In this document: positions 31,677 through 40,363 of the stretch, in pieces | How the letters are laid out: each line of letters begins with the position of its first letter | How positions within the stretch are numbered: the stretch's first letter is position 1 | From: an uncultured Victivallales bacterium | GTDB taxonomy: Bacteria; Verrucomicrobiota; Lentisphaeria; Oligosphaerales; JAFGRS01 | Assembly (NCBI GenBank): GCA_903837355.1 | Contig: CAILUI010000217.1 | Location: 19,867-83,866 of the forward strand | Reading direction: 5' to 3' | Length of the DNA stretch: 64,000 nucleotides | The notes under the pieces: generated by a model | Database searches by the model: none | Told to the model about the DNA's origin: nothing | What the model saw: only the letters and a program-made list of their open reading frames with translations | Position numbers and translations under genes: made by a program

Positions 31677-32374
31677 CGGCGGACCTCCTCGAGACGCTCG
31701 ATGAGCCCGTCCCGCATATGCAGTTGGTGTCCGGCATGCGCGGCAACGTCCGCCTCGTGGGTCACCATGATGATGGTCTTACCCTGCCCGTTGAGCTCAC
31801 CGAGAAGGCGCATGATGTCCGCACCGGTGGCTGAGTCCAGATTGCCGGTGGGTTCGTCAGCCAGCAGCAACACGGGGTCGTTCACCAATGACCGCGCAAT
31901 GGCCACCCGCTGCTGCTGGCCGCCGGAGAGCTCCCGTGGGCGGTGCTGGAGCCGGTCGGCCAGCCCCACCCGGCCGGCCAACTCGCGGGCCCGCTTGGCA
32001 CTGGAGCGCGCATCCCAGCCCAGGTAGTACAGCGGCAGGGCGATGTTCTCCTCAACCGTCAACTGCGGGATCAGATTGAAGCTCTGGAAAATGAAGCCGA
32101 GGTGTTTGAGGCGAATGTCGCTGAGCTCGGTATCCCCCAGGTCGCTGACGTCAATGCCGTTCAGCAGGTAGGTGCCCTCGGTGGGGCGATCCAGACAGCC
32201 CAGCAGGTTCAGCAACGTGCTCTTGCCGGAACCGCTGGGACCCATGATCGCCCAGAAAGCGCCGCGCCGAATCGCAAACGAGACCCCGTTCAGGGCGCGG
32301 ACCTCCTGGCCACCCATGGGGTAGACCTTACGGACGCCGCGGACCTCCACGGTTGTCTGGGCACTATCGGCCAT
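31673..32374 (-). CDS. MacB/LolD-type ABC transporter ATPase
   Basis: Walker [10 protein letters not shown]; signature [15 protein letters not shown]; Walker [15 protein letters not shown]. Confidence 0.97.
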   Translation of the reverse strand: MADSAQTTVEVRGVRKVYPMGGQEVRALNGVSFAIRRGAFWAIMGPSGSGKSTLLNLLGCLDRPTEGTYLLNGIDVSDLGDTELSDIRLKHLGFIFQSFNLIPQLTVEENIALPLYYLGWDARSSAKRARELAGRVGLADRLQHRPRELSGGQQQRVAIARSLVNDPVLLLADEPTGNLDSATGADIMRLLGELNGQGKTIIMVTHEADVAAHAGHQLHMRDGLIERLEEVRR

Positions 32375-32446
32375 TCAGGAGCCTCCGGACGGGTCCAGGA
32401 ATCAGCGCTGCGGACGCACGGCGCGCCAACGCCGGCGGCCAGAGCT

Positions 32447-34300
32447 TCAGGGCGGCGCAACCGCGGGTGCGGCCCCCGGGGCTGCACCCGGCTGTTCGCG
32501 CGACCGCCGCCGTTGGCCAAACTGCGCCCGCGCAGCTTCGCGCTCCTCGGGCGTCATCTTCTCAAAGCGCTCTTTCATCCGGGCCATGGCCTCGGGCGTC
32601 ATCGCCGGCCGGCCGCCCTCTGCAGGCGCCTCGGCAGGACCCTTCAGGTCGCCCTCTGCCTGAGCTCCCTCCGCGGGCCCCTTCGGCACCCCTTCCCCGC
32701 GCCCGCCTGCCGGGCCTTGGCCTGGGCCGGCAGGCCGCGCCCCCCCATTGGGCCGTACCTCAGCCGTGGGACGGGGTGGAATCGGGACGTCCCCGATCGG
32801 CGCCGGTCGGTCCAGCGCGGTAGTGCCATCCAACGGGGGCGTCATCAGCACGCTCTCCCCGGCCTTCAGGCCCGACAGGACATGCACCATGCGGTTATTG
32901 TCCATGCCAATCTCAACCTCGCGGGGGGTCGTCACGCCATTCGCCCGAACGTGCACCAGCGGTTTGCCGTTGGCGCGGACGACGCATTGCACCGGGACAA
33001 ACAGCGCCTTCTCGTACCGCGCCACCACGATCTCCGAGGCGCAGGTCATCCCCGTCCGCAACACATCGCCGCCGCCGTCGATATGGATCTCGGTCGCGTA
33101 CACCTTGAGATCCGGGTTCATGAACATGCTCTGCGCATCCGGCATCGGCGCGATCTTGGCGACCGTTCCGGTCAACTCGCGACCCGGCAAGGCATCGACC
33201 GTAACGCGCACCGGCAGACCGGCGTAGATCTTCTTCAGGCTGGACTCATGCACCTTCACCGTCGCCATGAACGTATCGGCAGTGGGCAGGTAGATCAGCT
33301 CCTGACGCTCATGCACCTCCTGGCCTTCCGCCAAGGGCTCGACATTGCCGCGGAAACTAAACTGCGTGCTCGTCGCATAGACCACAACGCCGCTGGCCGG
33401 GGCCGTGATCTTGGCCTTGCCGATCTGCTCGTCCAGCTTCTGCAGCTTGTCCTTCTGACGCGAGAACTCCGACTCCCGTGCGGCCAGGTCGGCCTCCGCC
33501 TGGGTGACGTTCGAGGCCGACTTCGTCCGGGTTCGTTCCAGCGCCATCTCGAACTGCGTGACGTCGCTGGTCAGCTTGTCGAGTTGGCGCGTGTAGGTGA
33601 ACTCCTCCAGCAGCTTCAGTTGGTTCCGCGCCAGGTCAAGGTCCAACTTGGCCTTCTGCGCCGCCAGGCGGTCGGCCTGCAGCTCGGTCTCAGACACGTA
33701 CTTCTCATTGAAAAGCTGTTGCGACCACTTCTCACTCTCCGCCTTGCGCTGGACTTCCTCCTCGGACAGCGCGATCCGCCCCTTCAACTCGGTCTGCTGG
33801 TTCGGGTACTCGCCGTCCTTGTAGTTCCGCACGTCCTCCTTGGCGAAACGCAAGGCCAGTTCGGCCTTCTCGACGTCGGAACGGGCCTGGTTCTTCACGA
33901 CTTCGAGATTCTCCCGCGAACTGACAAAGGCTGCGTCCCCGTTCCGCACCCGGATGTCTTGCTCGACGCGGGCATCCTGCAACGCGGTCACATCCAGCTC
34001 AACCAGCAGGTCGCCCTTCTCCGCCTGCCGCCCCTCAGGAACCAGGAAGAGAATCGTGCTGCGCCCCTCGAGCTGACTCTTGAGCACGATGGTCTCTCGC
34101 GGCTTGATGGTTCCCGGCTCAGTCACGCTGATGACCAAGGGCCCTTCCTGCACCGCGCAGGTCAGAATAGCCCGCTCGCTCTGCAACGCCGCGGCGGCCC
34201 GGCGCTGCCGGAACCACCAGCCGGCCACCACGACCACGATGAGCACAGCGCCGATCCACGCCAGCCCCCGGAGAAGACGCGTTCCCGAACCGTTACCCAT
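32447..34300 (-). CDS. MacA/HlyD-type periplasmic adaptor with long Gly/Pro/Ala-rich C-terminal tail
   Basis: N-terminal TM, biotinyl-lipoyl-like arms, long coiled coil; tail PRPTAEVRPNGGARPAGPGQGPAGGRGEGVPKG...MTPEAMARMKERFEKMTPEEREAARAQFGQRRR. Confidence 0.9.
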   Translation of the reverse strand: MGNGSGTRLLRGLAWIGAVLIVVVVAGWWFRQRRAAAALQSERAILTCAVQEGPLVISVTEPGTIKPRETIVLKSQLEGRSTILFLVPEGRQAEKGDLLVELDVTALQDARVEQDIRVRNGDAAFVSSRENLEVVKNQARSDVEKAELALRFAKEDVRNYKDGEYPNQQTELKGRIALSEEEVQRKAESEKWSQQLFNEKYVSETELQADRLAAQKAKLDLDLARNQLKLLEEFTYTRQLDKLTSDVTQFEMALERTRTKSASNVTQAEADLAARESEFSRQKDKLQKLDEQIGKAKITAPASGVVVYATSTQFSFRGNVEPLAEGQEVHERQELIYLPTADTFMATVKVHESSLKKIYAGLPVRVTVDALPGRELTGTVAKIAPMPDAQSMFMNPDLKVYATEIHIDGGGDVLRTGMTCASEIVVARYEKALFVPVQCVVRANGKPLVHVRANGVTTPREVEIGMDNNRMVHVLSGLKAGESVLMTPPLDGTTALDRPAPIGDVPIPPRPTAEVRPNGGARPAGPGQGPAGGRGEGVPKGPAEGAQAEGDLKGPAEAPAEGGRPAMTPEAMARMKERFEKMTPEEREAARAQFGQRRRSREQPGAAPGAAPAVAPP

Positions 34301-36240
34301 CAGGGAGCCCTTTCCGGACTGTACTCCTGCCAGATCCCGTCAACCGTGACCTCGAGTTTGCCCATGTCACGCTGGATGTCCCACTCGGCAGTCCGGTAGG
34401 ACACCAACGCAGAGATCAGCGAGTTCTGTGCCGACAACAGCGCGTCCTGCGCCTCGAGCAGATCGCGGATGGCAGCCCGTCCGGCCTGCAGAAACATGTC
34501 CGTGCTGCGTACGCGCTTCTCCGCCAAGCGCACGGCTTGCGACTGGTTGAAGACACCCTCCCGGGCCTGCATCAGAGACCGCAAGTCGTCCCGCACCTGG
34601 AGCTTGATATCGTCCTCTGCGGCCTGGTAGTCACGCACCGACTGCTCCAGACGGATCAGGCTGTCACGGTAGGCGTTGCGCTCTCTGGTGCGCTCGAACG
34701 GCAGGTCCATGGTCAGCAGCGCTGACGTGCTCGTCGTCTCCGCCCCCCAGGAGGCGTTGGGGCTGTTTGCCGAACCGGGACTGCGGCTCTCGCCAACGCT
34801 GACCTTCCCTAGCAGCGTCAACTCCGCCCGCAGGTTGTCGGCAGCCACCATGATCTCGCGCTGCGCATCCTCGACCCGCTCGGCGGCAACGCGTAGATCC
34901 GGTCGGCAATCCAACGCCTGGCGGACCGCCGCCGACTCGGCCAGCTCCAGCGGGCCCGCACTCTCGCCCCGCGGCTCGGTCAGCGTCACCGGGGCATCCG
35001 CGGGCGGGACCGTACCTTTGTAGTCGGCAACATCGATCCCCGCAGTCAGTTCCACGGCCCGGGCCTGCAAGCGCACGAGTTCGTCGTCCACCAACTCCAG
35101 ACGTGCATCGGGCGGCAAGCCCAGCGTCATCTTGAAGCGGTCGAGGCTGCGCTCCAGGCTGAAGCGCCCCTGCACCCAACTCTCACGGGCGCGCAGTTCA
35201 TTCTGCACGGCCTGGTCGAACTGGTACTCCGGCAGCCGGCCCGAGTCCGCCAGACGGCGACTCCGCCGGGTCGACGCTACCAGACTCTTGTAGTTCTCCT
35301 CCTGGTTAGCTACCCGCCCGCGAGCCAGGAGCACACTCAGGTACTCGGTGGCGACCTTCACCGCAAACTGACGCTTGAACTGCTCGAAATCGTAGATGGC
35401 ATACACCGTGTCGCGCTCCGCTTGCCGCAGCGGCTCGGTGGTGATCAGGCGGCCGGCGCCACGCAGCAAGGGCACCGTCAGCGAGGCGTCGCCCACCAGG
35501 CCCAGCGACGACGAGCGCTCCTGATTCAGCAAGCGAACCAAGTCCACAGCAATCGCGGCCGACAACTCGGAACCGTTGCGGAAAGTCCGCGACGCCTTCC
35601 CGTCGGCGCTGCCTTGGCTCCCATAGCGCCGACTCCCCCCGTTCGGACTGTCCTCAAACAGGCCCGACAGCAGACCCGTAAAGGTCGTGCGAAACTCCTT
35701 CCGCTCCAGGTCTAAGGCCAGCGCAGCACGGAACACACGATCCTTCGCCTGCTGGAATTCACGGCTGTTGCGAGCCGCGATCTGCAGCACCTCCGCCAAG
35801 GTGGGTTTCAGCACCGCATCCCCACTCCAGCGCGTCTCGCCGGACGCGCCCGGCGGTAGGTGCCGCGCCCGCTGCCAGTACTCGTTATCCTGGAGATCGC
35901 GCAGGGCCAGACTGGCAGGGCCGCCGTGCGCCAGGTCCTGACCCAGGAGCAGGCGCCGACGAAGCGTATCGGCAGGACTGTCGACGCTGACGGCTTCGCT
36001 GCGCCCCAACCTCTCCTGCTGCGTCGTGGCAATGATCCCTTCGGCCACGCGGTCTGCCTGGGTGCGCCAGCCTTCCGGGCTCCGGCATCCCGTCAGTAAT
36101 GCCAGCGCCGTAGCCAGCAGAACCGGCCGCTGCCAAACCGCTGAATGGGTACCGTGCTGCATCCTCGCGCCCATGCCCCCACCGGAACGCCCGATACTCG
36201 CCACTTTCAGACTGGCCACCAGGCTCAGCCGTAACCGCAC
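34300..36240 (-). CDS. TolC-family outer membrane efflux protein (lipoprotein-like N-terminus)
   Basis: LLATALALLTGCRSPEGW lipobox; AAEDDIKLQVRDDLRSLMQAREGVFNQSQAVRLAEKRVRSTDMFLQAGRAAIRDLLEAQDALLSAQNSLISALVSYRTAEWDIQRDMG. Confidence 0.9.
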   Translation of the reverse strand: MRLRLSLVASLKVASIGRSGGGMGARMQHGTHSAVWQRPVLLATALALLTGCRSPEGWRTQADRVAEGIIATTQQERLGRSEAVSVDSPADTLRRRLLLGQDLAHGGPASLALRDLQDNEYWQRARHLPPGASGETRWSGDAVLKPTLAEVLQIAARNSREFQQAKDRVFRAALALDLERKEFRTTFTGLLSGLFEDSPNGGSRRYGSQGSADGKASRTFRNGSELSAAIAVDLVRLLNQERSSSLGLVGDASLTVPLLRGAGRLITTEPLRQAERDTVYAIYDFEQFKRQFAVKVATEYLSVLLARGRVANQEENYKSLVASTRRSRRLADSGRLPEYQFDQAVQNELRARESWVQGRFSLERSLDRFKMTLGLPPDARLELVDDELVRLQARAVELTAGIDVADYKGTVPPADAPVTLTEPRGESAGPLELAESAAVRQALDCRPDLRVAAERVEDAQREIMVAADNLRAELTLLGKVSVGESRSPGSANSPNASWGAETTSTSALLTMDLPFERTRERNAYRDSLIRLEQSVRDYQAAEDDIKLQVRDDLRSLMQAREGVFNQSQAVRLAEKRVRSTDMFLQAGRAAIRDLLEAQDALLSAQNSLISALVSYRTAEWDIQRDMGKLEVTVDGIWQEYSPERAP

Positions 36241-36253
36241 CGTGACTGGATCA

Positions 36254-36271
36254 GAACTGACCAGTCAGTTC
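36254..36271. promoter_or_regulatory. TetR-type operator palindrome GAACTGAC-CA-GTCAGTTC upstream of the efflux operon
   Basis: Perfect 8-bp arms with 2-bp centre; on the minus strand the core ACTGACTGGTCAGT matches ACCGACTGGTCGGT at 8752-8771. Confidence 0.6.
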
Positions 36272-36357
36272 CGCCAATGCTGGATAGGATAGACTGCTGC
36301 AGGAGGGTTGTCAAGCCCGCCACGGAAGGTGCGCCTACCGTCGACCCAGCGCTCGTG

Positions 36358-36394
36358 CAACAACAAAACGGGCGACGGCAGATGCCGTCGCCCG
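36358..36394 (-). terminator. Rho-independent terminator for the 36435-37202 gene
   Basis: CGGGCGACGGCA-tc-TGCCGTCGCCCG perfect stem followed on the minus strand by TTTTGTTGTTG. Confidence 0.85.
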
Positions 36395-36434
36395 TCGGGA
36401 CCGTCCACGCCCGCGCTCTCGGCGCGCTACCGCG

Positions 36435-37202
36435 TCACTGGGCAGCAGGGGCTGCGGCGGCTTCCTTGGCCTTGCGCTCTTCCTGCAGCTTCTCGACCTG
36501 CTCCTTCAGCTTGGCCATCTCGTTCTCAGAAACCTTCAGGTACAGGGTCGAGTTCTTGGGGTTGTAGGAGAACTCGCGCGACGGCGTGACGCCGTAGACC
36601 AACTGCAGGGCGGCGGCCATGATCTGCCCACCCTTGGTCAGTTCCTCGACCGACTTCTCGAGCTGCTTCTTCTTCTCGGCATCGGCTTCCTTCTCGGCGG
36701 CCGCCTTCTGGTCAACGATTGCCTTGGCGTAAGCATCGCGAGTCTTGACGGCCCGCACAAAGGCCTCTTCTGCCGTGGCCACGCGCAGGTAGATGGTGCT
36801 CTTCACCTCGTCGTACTCGTAGCTGCGGGTGCGGCCGATGCCGAAGATGACGTCCATGGCCACGCCCAGCGTCTGCAGCCCCTTCCGGGCCTCGCCGATG
36901 GTCTTGCGGATTTCCTTCTTCTGCTCCTCGTCCGCGGTGTCCTTGAGCTTCTTCTCGAGATCGTCGACCTGGCGGGCCAGGGCCACCCGGCGCGCCCACG
37001 TCTTCTTGAAGGCCGTCTCCATGTCGGTGAGCGGCAGGAGTTTGTTGCGGACATCCTTCTCGTCAGCAGGCTTGTCGGCGGCCGGTGCGGCGACGGCGGC
37101 AGCCGGCGCCGCCTCTGCCTTCGGCGCGTCCTGGCAGTACGCGAGGCCGCCGGCGAGGCCCGTGGTCACCAGCAAACCGAGATACTTCCTGATCGACATC
37201 AT
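36435..37202 (-). CDS. Secreted hypothetical protein, Ala/Lys/Glu-rich, coiled
   Basis: Signal peptide MMSIRKYLGLLVTTGLAGGLAYCQ; two related segments FGIGRTRSYEYDEVKSTIYLRV and YGVTPSREFSYNPKNSTLYLKV. Confidence 0.75.
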   Translation of the reverse strand: MMSIRKYLGLLVTTGLAGGLAYCQDAPKAEAAPAAAVAAPAADKPADEKDVRNKLLPLTDMETAFKKTWARRVALARQVDDLEKKLKDTADEEQKKEIRKTIGEARKGLQTLGVAMDVIFGIGRTRSYEYDEVKSTIYLRVATAEEAFVRAVKTRDAYAKAIVDQKAAAEKEADAEKKKQLEKSVEELTKGGQIMAAALQLVYGVTPSREFSYNPKNSTLYLKVSENEMAKLKEQVEKLQEERKAKEAAAAPAAQ

Positions 37203-37336
37203 ACACATTCCCTTTCAGACTCGTGACCGACACAGCGAACCTTTAGATCACGCTACGCCGTGCGTATGCATTCCACAGCGAACCATAGCGTCGCCCGACC
37301 CACCGTCAAGCCTGAGGTCAGCCAAAAAGGGGAAGG

Positions 37337-37927
37337 CTACGGCGTGCCTGACCTCACCTGCCGGGCGAAGGTGACGGCGAGCGCACCATAGCGCTTGCAG
37401 GAGGTCGGCCGCCAGGCCCCCAGCGGATACCAGGGAAGATCGCTGGCGACAGCGTGTTCCAGGACCAGCAACCCGTCGCCGGCCCATTCACCAAAAGCGT
37501 CGTCCAGCAGCAACGCAGCCCCCCCGTAGGCTCCTGCTGCCGGATGGTAGGGGGGGTCGGCGAAGACGATGTCCGCCGTCCCCTGCCATTCCGCCAGGAC
37601 CCGCGGCGCCTGGGCCACGCCCAGCGGGGCGATGCGCAACGACCCGCACTCCGCTCCGATGGCCTTGCGGACCCGCTCCGCGTTCTCACGCAGGCACCCC
37701 AAGGCCCGGCGGTCCTGCTCCACCAGCAGTACCGCCGCCGCTCCACGACTAAGGGCCTCGAGCCCCAGCGCGCCGCTGCCGCTGAACAGGTCCACGACCC
37801 GCAGTCCCAGCAACGGTTCGAGCATGGCGAAAAGTGACTCTTTCACTCGGTCTGTGGTCGGCCGTACCGCGTCGCCCGCCGGTGCGTGCAGGCGGATACC
37901 CCCAGCCCGGCCGCTGATGATTCGCAT
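37337..37927 (-). CDS. rsmD: 16S rRNA (guanine(966)-N(2))-methyltransferase RsmD
   Basis: MRIISGRAGGIRLHAP...RPTTDRVKESLFAMLEPLLGLRVVDLFSGSGALGLEALSRGA...IVFADPPY. Confidence 0.93.
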   Translation of the reverse strand: MRIISGRAGGIRLHAPAGDAVRPTTDRVKESLFAMLEPLLGLRVVDLFSGSGALGLEALSRGAAAVLLVEQDRRALGCLRENAERVRKAIGAECGSLRIAPLGVAQAPRVLAEWQGTADIVFADPPYHPAAGAYGGAALLLDDAFGEWAGDGLLVLEHAVASDLPWYPLGAWRPTSCKRYGALAVTFARQVRSGTP

Positions 37928-37949
37928 AGGGCCCCTCTCCACCGCCGCA

Positions 37950-38213
37950 CTAGCGGACCTTGTTACGGCCGCCGCCACCAGAGCGTCCAGGGGTCTGTAC
38001 CAAAGTGCTACAGCGCGGACAACGTACCACGGTCTCGTGGCGGCTCACCAAGAACATCAGACGACAGCGCGCGCACTCACCCAGAAACTCCTCGGTCATG
38101 GTCCAGCCGTGGGAGCGGGCGCGCCAGGAGTCATAGAACGATAGGCAGAGCAGTGCGGCCAGGAAGGCCGCCGTGACAACCACGAACGCATGTTGGGGGA
38201 CAACGGTAAACAT
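37950..38213 (-). CDS. Small TM + zinc-ribbon protein
   Basis: N-terminal TM; CARCRLMFLVSRHETVVRCPRCSTLV (two CxxC). Confidence 0.65.
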   Translation of the reverse strand: MFTVVPQHAFVVVTAAFLAALLCLSFYDSWRARSHGWTMTEEFLGECARCRLMFLVSRHETVVRCPRCSTLVQTPGRSGGGGRNKVR

Positions 38214-38298
38214 CGGCACCGTCACCTTCGTCTGACACTCACCACTCTGTCGCCGAAGCCCGTAGCAATGGTAAACTGTGACCACGCGTCGGCAAGCA

Positions 38299-39222
38299 TC
38301 AACGTCCGGGGGTCACCAGCGTGCTCACGGCGTTCAGCCTCCATTCCACCTGCACCTCGGCCTCGCCGCCGGGGGCCGGTACGTAGTCGGCACGGGTCCC
38401 GCCCGCCGCCTGCAGACGCTCCTGGAGTTCCTGCAGTCCGAGCGCTCGACGCAGGGTATCGACGGCGAGCGCGTCAAGCGCCGCATTGCCGCAGTCACTG
38501 ATCACCTGCACTCGGGTCGTGCCCAGGCGGTCACCGCGACTGATCCGGAGTCGCGTTGGGGCCTTTGCCGGTCCGTCCTGCGTCACGGCGGCGCGCAGAG
38601 CGCGCTCGTCAGGCGTCGGCAGCCCGCTCAGCAGTCGCCCAGCGGGCAAGGTCCAGAAGATACCGCGCGGCAGCGGCACCACGACGCTCGGCCCCGGCGG
38701 CACTGAGCGGATAGGGTCTCCCGCCCCCGCGACCCGTTCGGCCAGGGACTGCGACGCGGCACGCAACGCCAGCGGCGGTGCCGCTGCCTGCCCCACAGGC
38801 GTCATGCTGAATGGGTACGGAGGAACCGGCGCGCACGGGATCTCGAGCTTGGCGGAACGTTCACGACTGAACCCGAAGCGCTCATTCGGCAGCACCAGGA
38901 GAGTGGGGTCACGCAGGGCAGCCCAATCGTAGAGGTTCTGCTCCCAGGCCTGCATGTTGGCCGTACCTTGAGGGGATACCAGCACGCACCGAGTCGAATC
39001 CTGGGGTGACTCTGGAACCCGCGCCGGCAAAGCGACGCGCAGGCTGAACCACAGGCCGGCGCAGATCGCCGCGGTCCACACCAACGGCGTCGCAGCCACC
39101 AGCAGTGATAGCAGGGGGCCGCGCGGCCGGTTGGGGTGGCGGCGCTCAGTCAAGGTCGTCTCCGAGCACCGCGCCGGTCTTGGGCCCGCTGGCCTCGGAG
39201 GAGTCCGAAACGAGCCAGACAT
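38299..39222 (-). CDS. TonB-like/energy-transducer-associated hypothetical protein
   Basis: N-terminal TM and Pro-rich region; located directly after exbD-like and exbB-like genes. Confidence 0.5.
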   Translation of the reverse strand: MSGSFRTPPRPAGPRPARCSETTLTERRHPNRPRGPLLSLLVAATPLVWTAAICAGLWFSLRVALPARVPESPQDSTRCVLVSPQGTANMQAWEQNLYDWAALRDPTLLVLPNERFGFSRERSAKLEIPCAPVPPYPFSMTPVGQAAAPPLALRAASQSLAERVAGAGDPIRSVPPGPSVVVPLPRGIFWTLPAGRLLSGLPTPDERALRAAVTQDGPAKAPTRLRISRGDRLGTTRVQVISDCGNAALDALAVDTLRRALGLQELQERLQAAGGTRADYVPAPGGEAEVQVEWRLNAVSTLVTPGR

Positions 39223-39661
39223 CGAGGCCTAGAGACCGCCCCAGGGTCATGAGGTCGAAGAATTGCGCATAGGTGATCTCCTTGTCCGCGCGCAGCACCA
39301 GCATCGGCTGACGGATACCGTCCGCCGCCGCGCCCGCCGAGAGGCCGGCTCGGCTGGCGGCGGCAGTTCGGCTATCGTGAACCATCCGCGCCAGCTCGCG
39401 CTCCAGCTCTGCCCAGGCCACGCTGCGGTCGTTGAAGAACAACTGGCCCGAACGGGTCACGGTGACCACCAACTTGTCGGCCTCGCTCATGCTACTCATC
39501 CTGGCCTTGGGAAGCCGTAAGGAGGTCTCCACCTTGGTTCCCGGCCAGAAAACCAGCGAGTTGCTGATCATGAAGAAGATCAGCAAAATAAAGAACACGT
39601 CCACGAGAGGCACCAACGGCGCACTCCCGGTCATGAGCTTAAGCGTTGTCTTCGTCCGCAT
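39146..39661 (-). CDS. ExbD/TolR-family biopolymer transporter
   Basis: LVPLVDVFFILLIFFMISNSLVFWPGTKVETSLRLPKA...QPMLVLRADKEITYAQFFDLMTLGRSLGL. Confidence 0.9.
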   Translation of the reverse strand: MRTKTTLKLMTGSAPLVPLVDVFFILLIFFMISNSLVFWPGTKVETSLRLPKARMSSMSEADKLVVTVTRSGQLFFNDRSVAWAELERELARMVHDSRTAAASRAGLSAGAAADGIRQPMLVLRADKEITYAQFFDLMTLGRSLGLDVWLVSDSSEASGPKTGAVLGDDLD

Positions 39662-40343
39662 GCTCGGCCTGCTCTCCCGGTGCCTGCGTCTCGAACCCCG
39701 CGACGTTCTCAAGGGTGATGGGATTCCGCGTCAGGAAGTAGACCATTTCGGCGGTCGCTTTTTCCATGTCGAGCACGATGGACTCCACCCTGCCCACCAG
39801 GTAGTTGTAGGCCGCTACGGCGATGATGGAGACGGTCAGGCCGGCGCCCGTGGTCAGGAGAGCCTCCTTGACATACTGGGCCAGTCGGATAGTCTCGACG
39901 AAATGCCCCTTCCCCTGCATCTCCTGAAAGACCCCGAGTAGGCCGCTCACAGTACCGAGCAAGCCGAGCAGGGGGGCGATATAGCCGATCGTGGCCAGGA
40001 GGCGCAGGTGCCGTTCCAGGCGGGGCACCTCCTGATAGCTGACCTCGTCGACCGCCCGGCGCATGGCCATTTCGCCCCGGTCTCCGTGCAGGATGGCAGC
40101 CCGGACCGCGTGGGCCACGGGTCCGGGCGCGTCGTCACAGATGGCCACGGCTTCCGCAATGCGGTTGCGCTTGAGGACGTTGAACAGGCCGCGAATGAAC
40201 TCATGCACGTCGATCTGAGCACGGTGGAAATGGAAGAGCCGTCCGCAGATGATGGCGGTCATGATGGCGAAGCAGACCGCCAGCACGATCATCATCGGAC
40301 CGCCCTCGCGGAACAGCCCCTGCACAAACGTCATCGACTGCAT
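39639..40343 (-). CDS. ExbB/TolQ/MotA-family proton channel
   Basis: HLRLLATIGYIAPLLGLLGTVSGLLGVFQEM...EALLTTGAGLTVSIIAVAAYNYLVGRVE. Confidence 0.92.
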   Translation of the reverse strand: MQSMTFVQGLFREGGPMMIVLAVCFAIMTAIICGRLFHFHRAQIDVHEFIRGLFNVLKRNRIAEAVAICDDAPGPVAHAVRAAILHGDRGEMAMRRAVDEVSYQEVPRLERHLRLLATIGYIAPLLGLLGTVSGLLGVFQEMQGKGHFVETIRLAQYVKEALLTTGAGLTVSIIAVAAYNYLVGRVESIVLDMEKATAEMVYFLTRNPITLENVAGFETQAPGEQAEHADEDNA

Positions 40344-40363
40344 GCTGTATACCTCATCACCGA

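Noticed and set aside
31943-34399. 818-aa plus-strand ORF
   Set aside because: Antisense to the clear ABC ATPase and MacA-like adaptor genes; Arg/His/Leu-rich GC-skew artefact.
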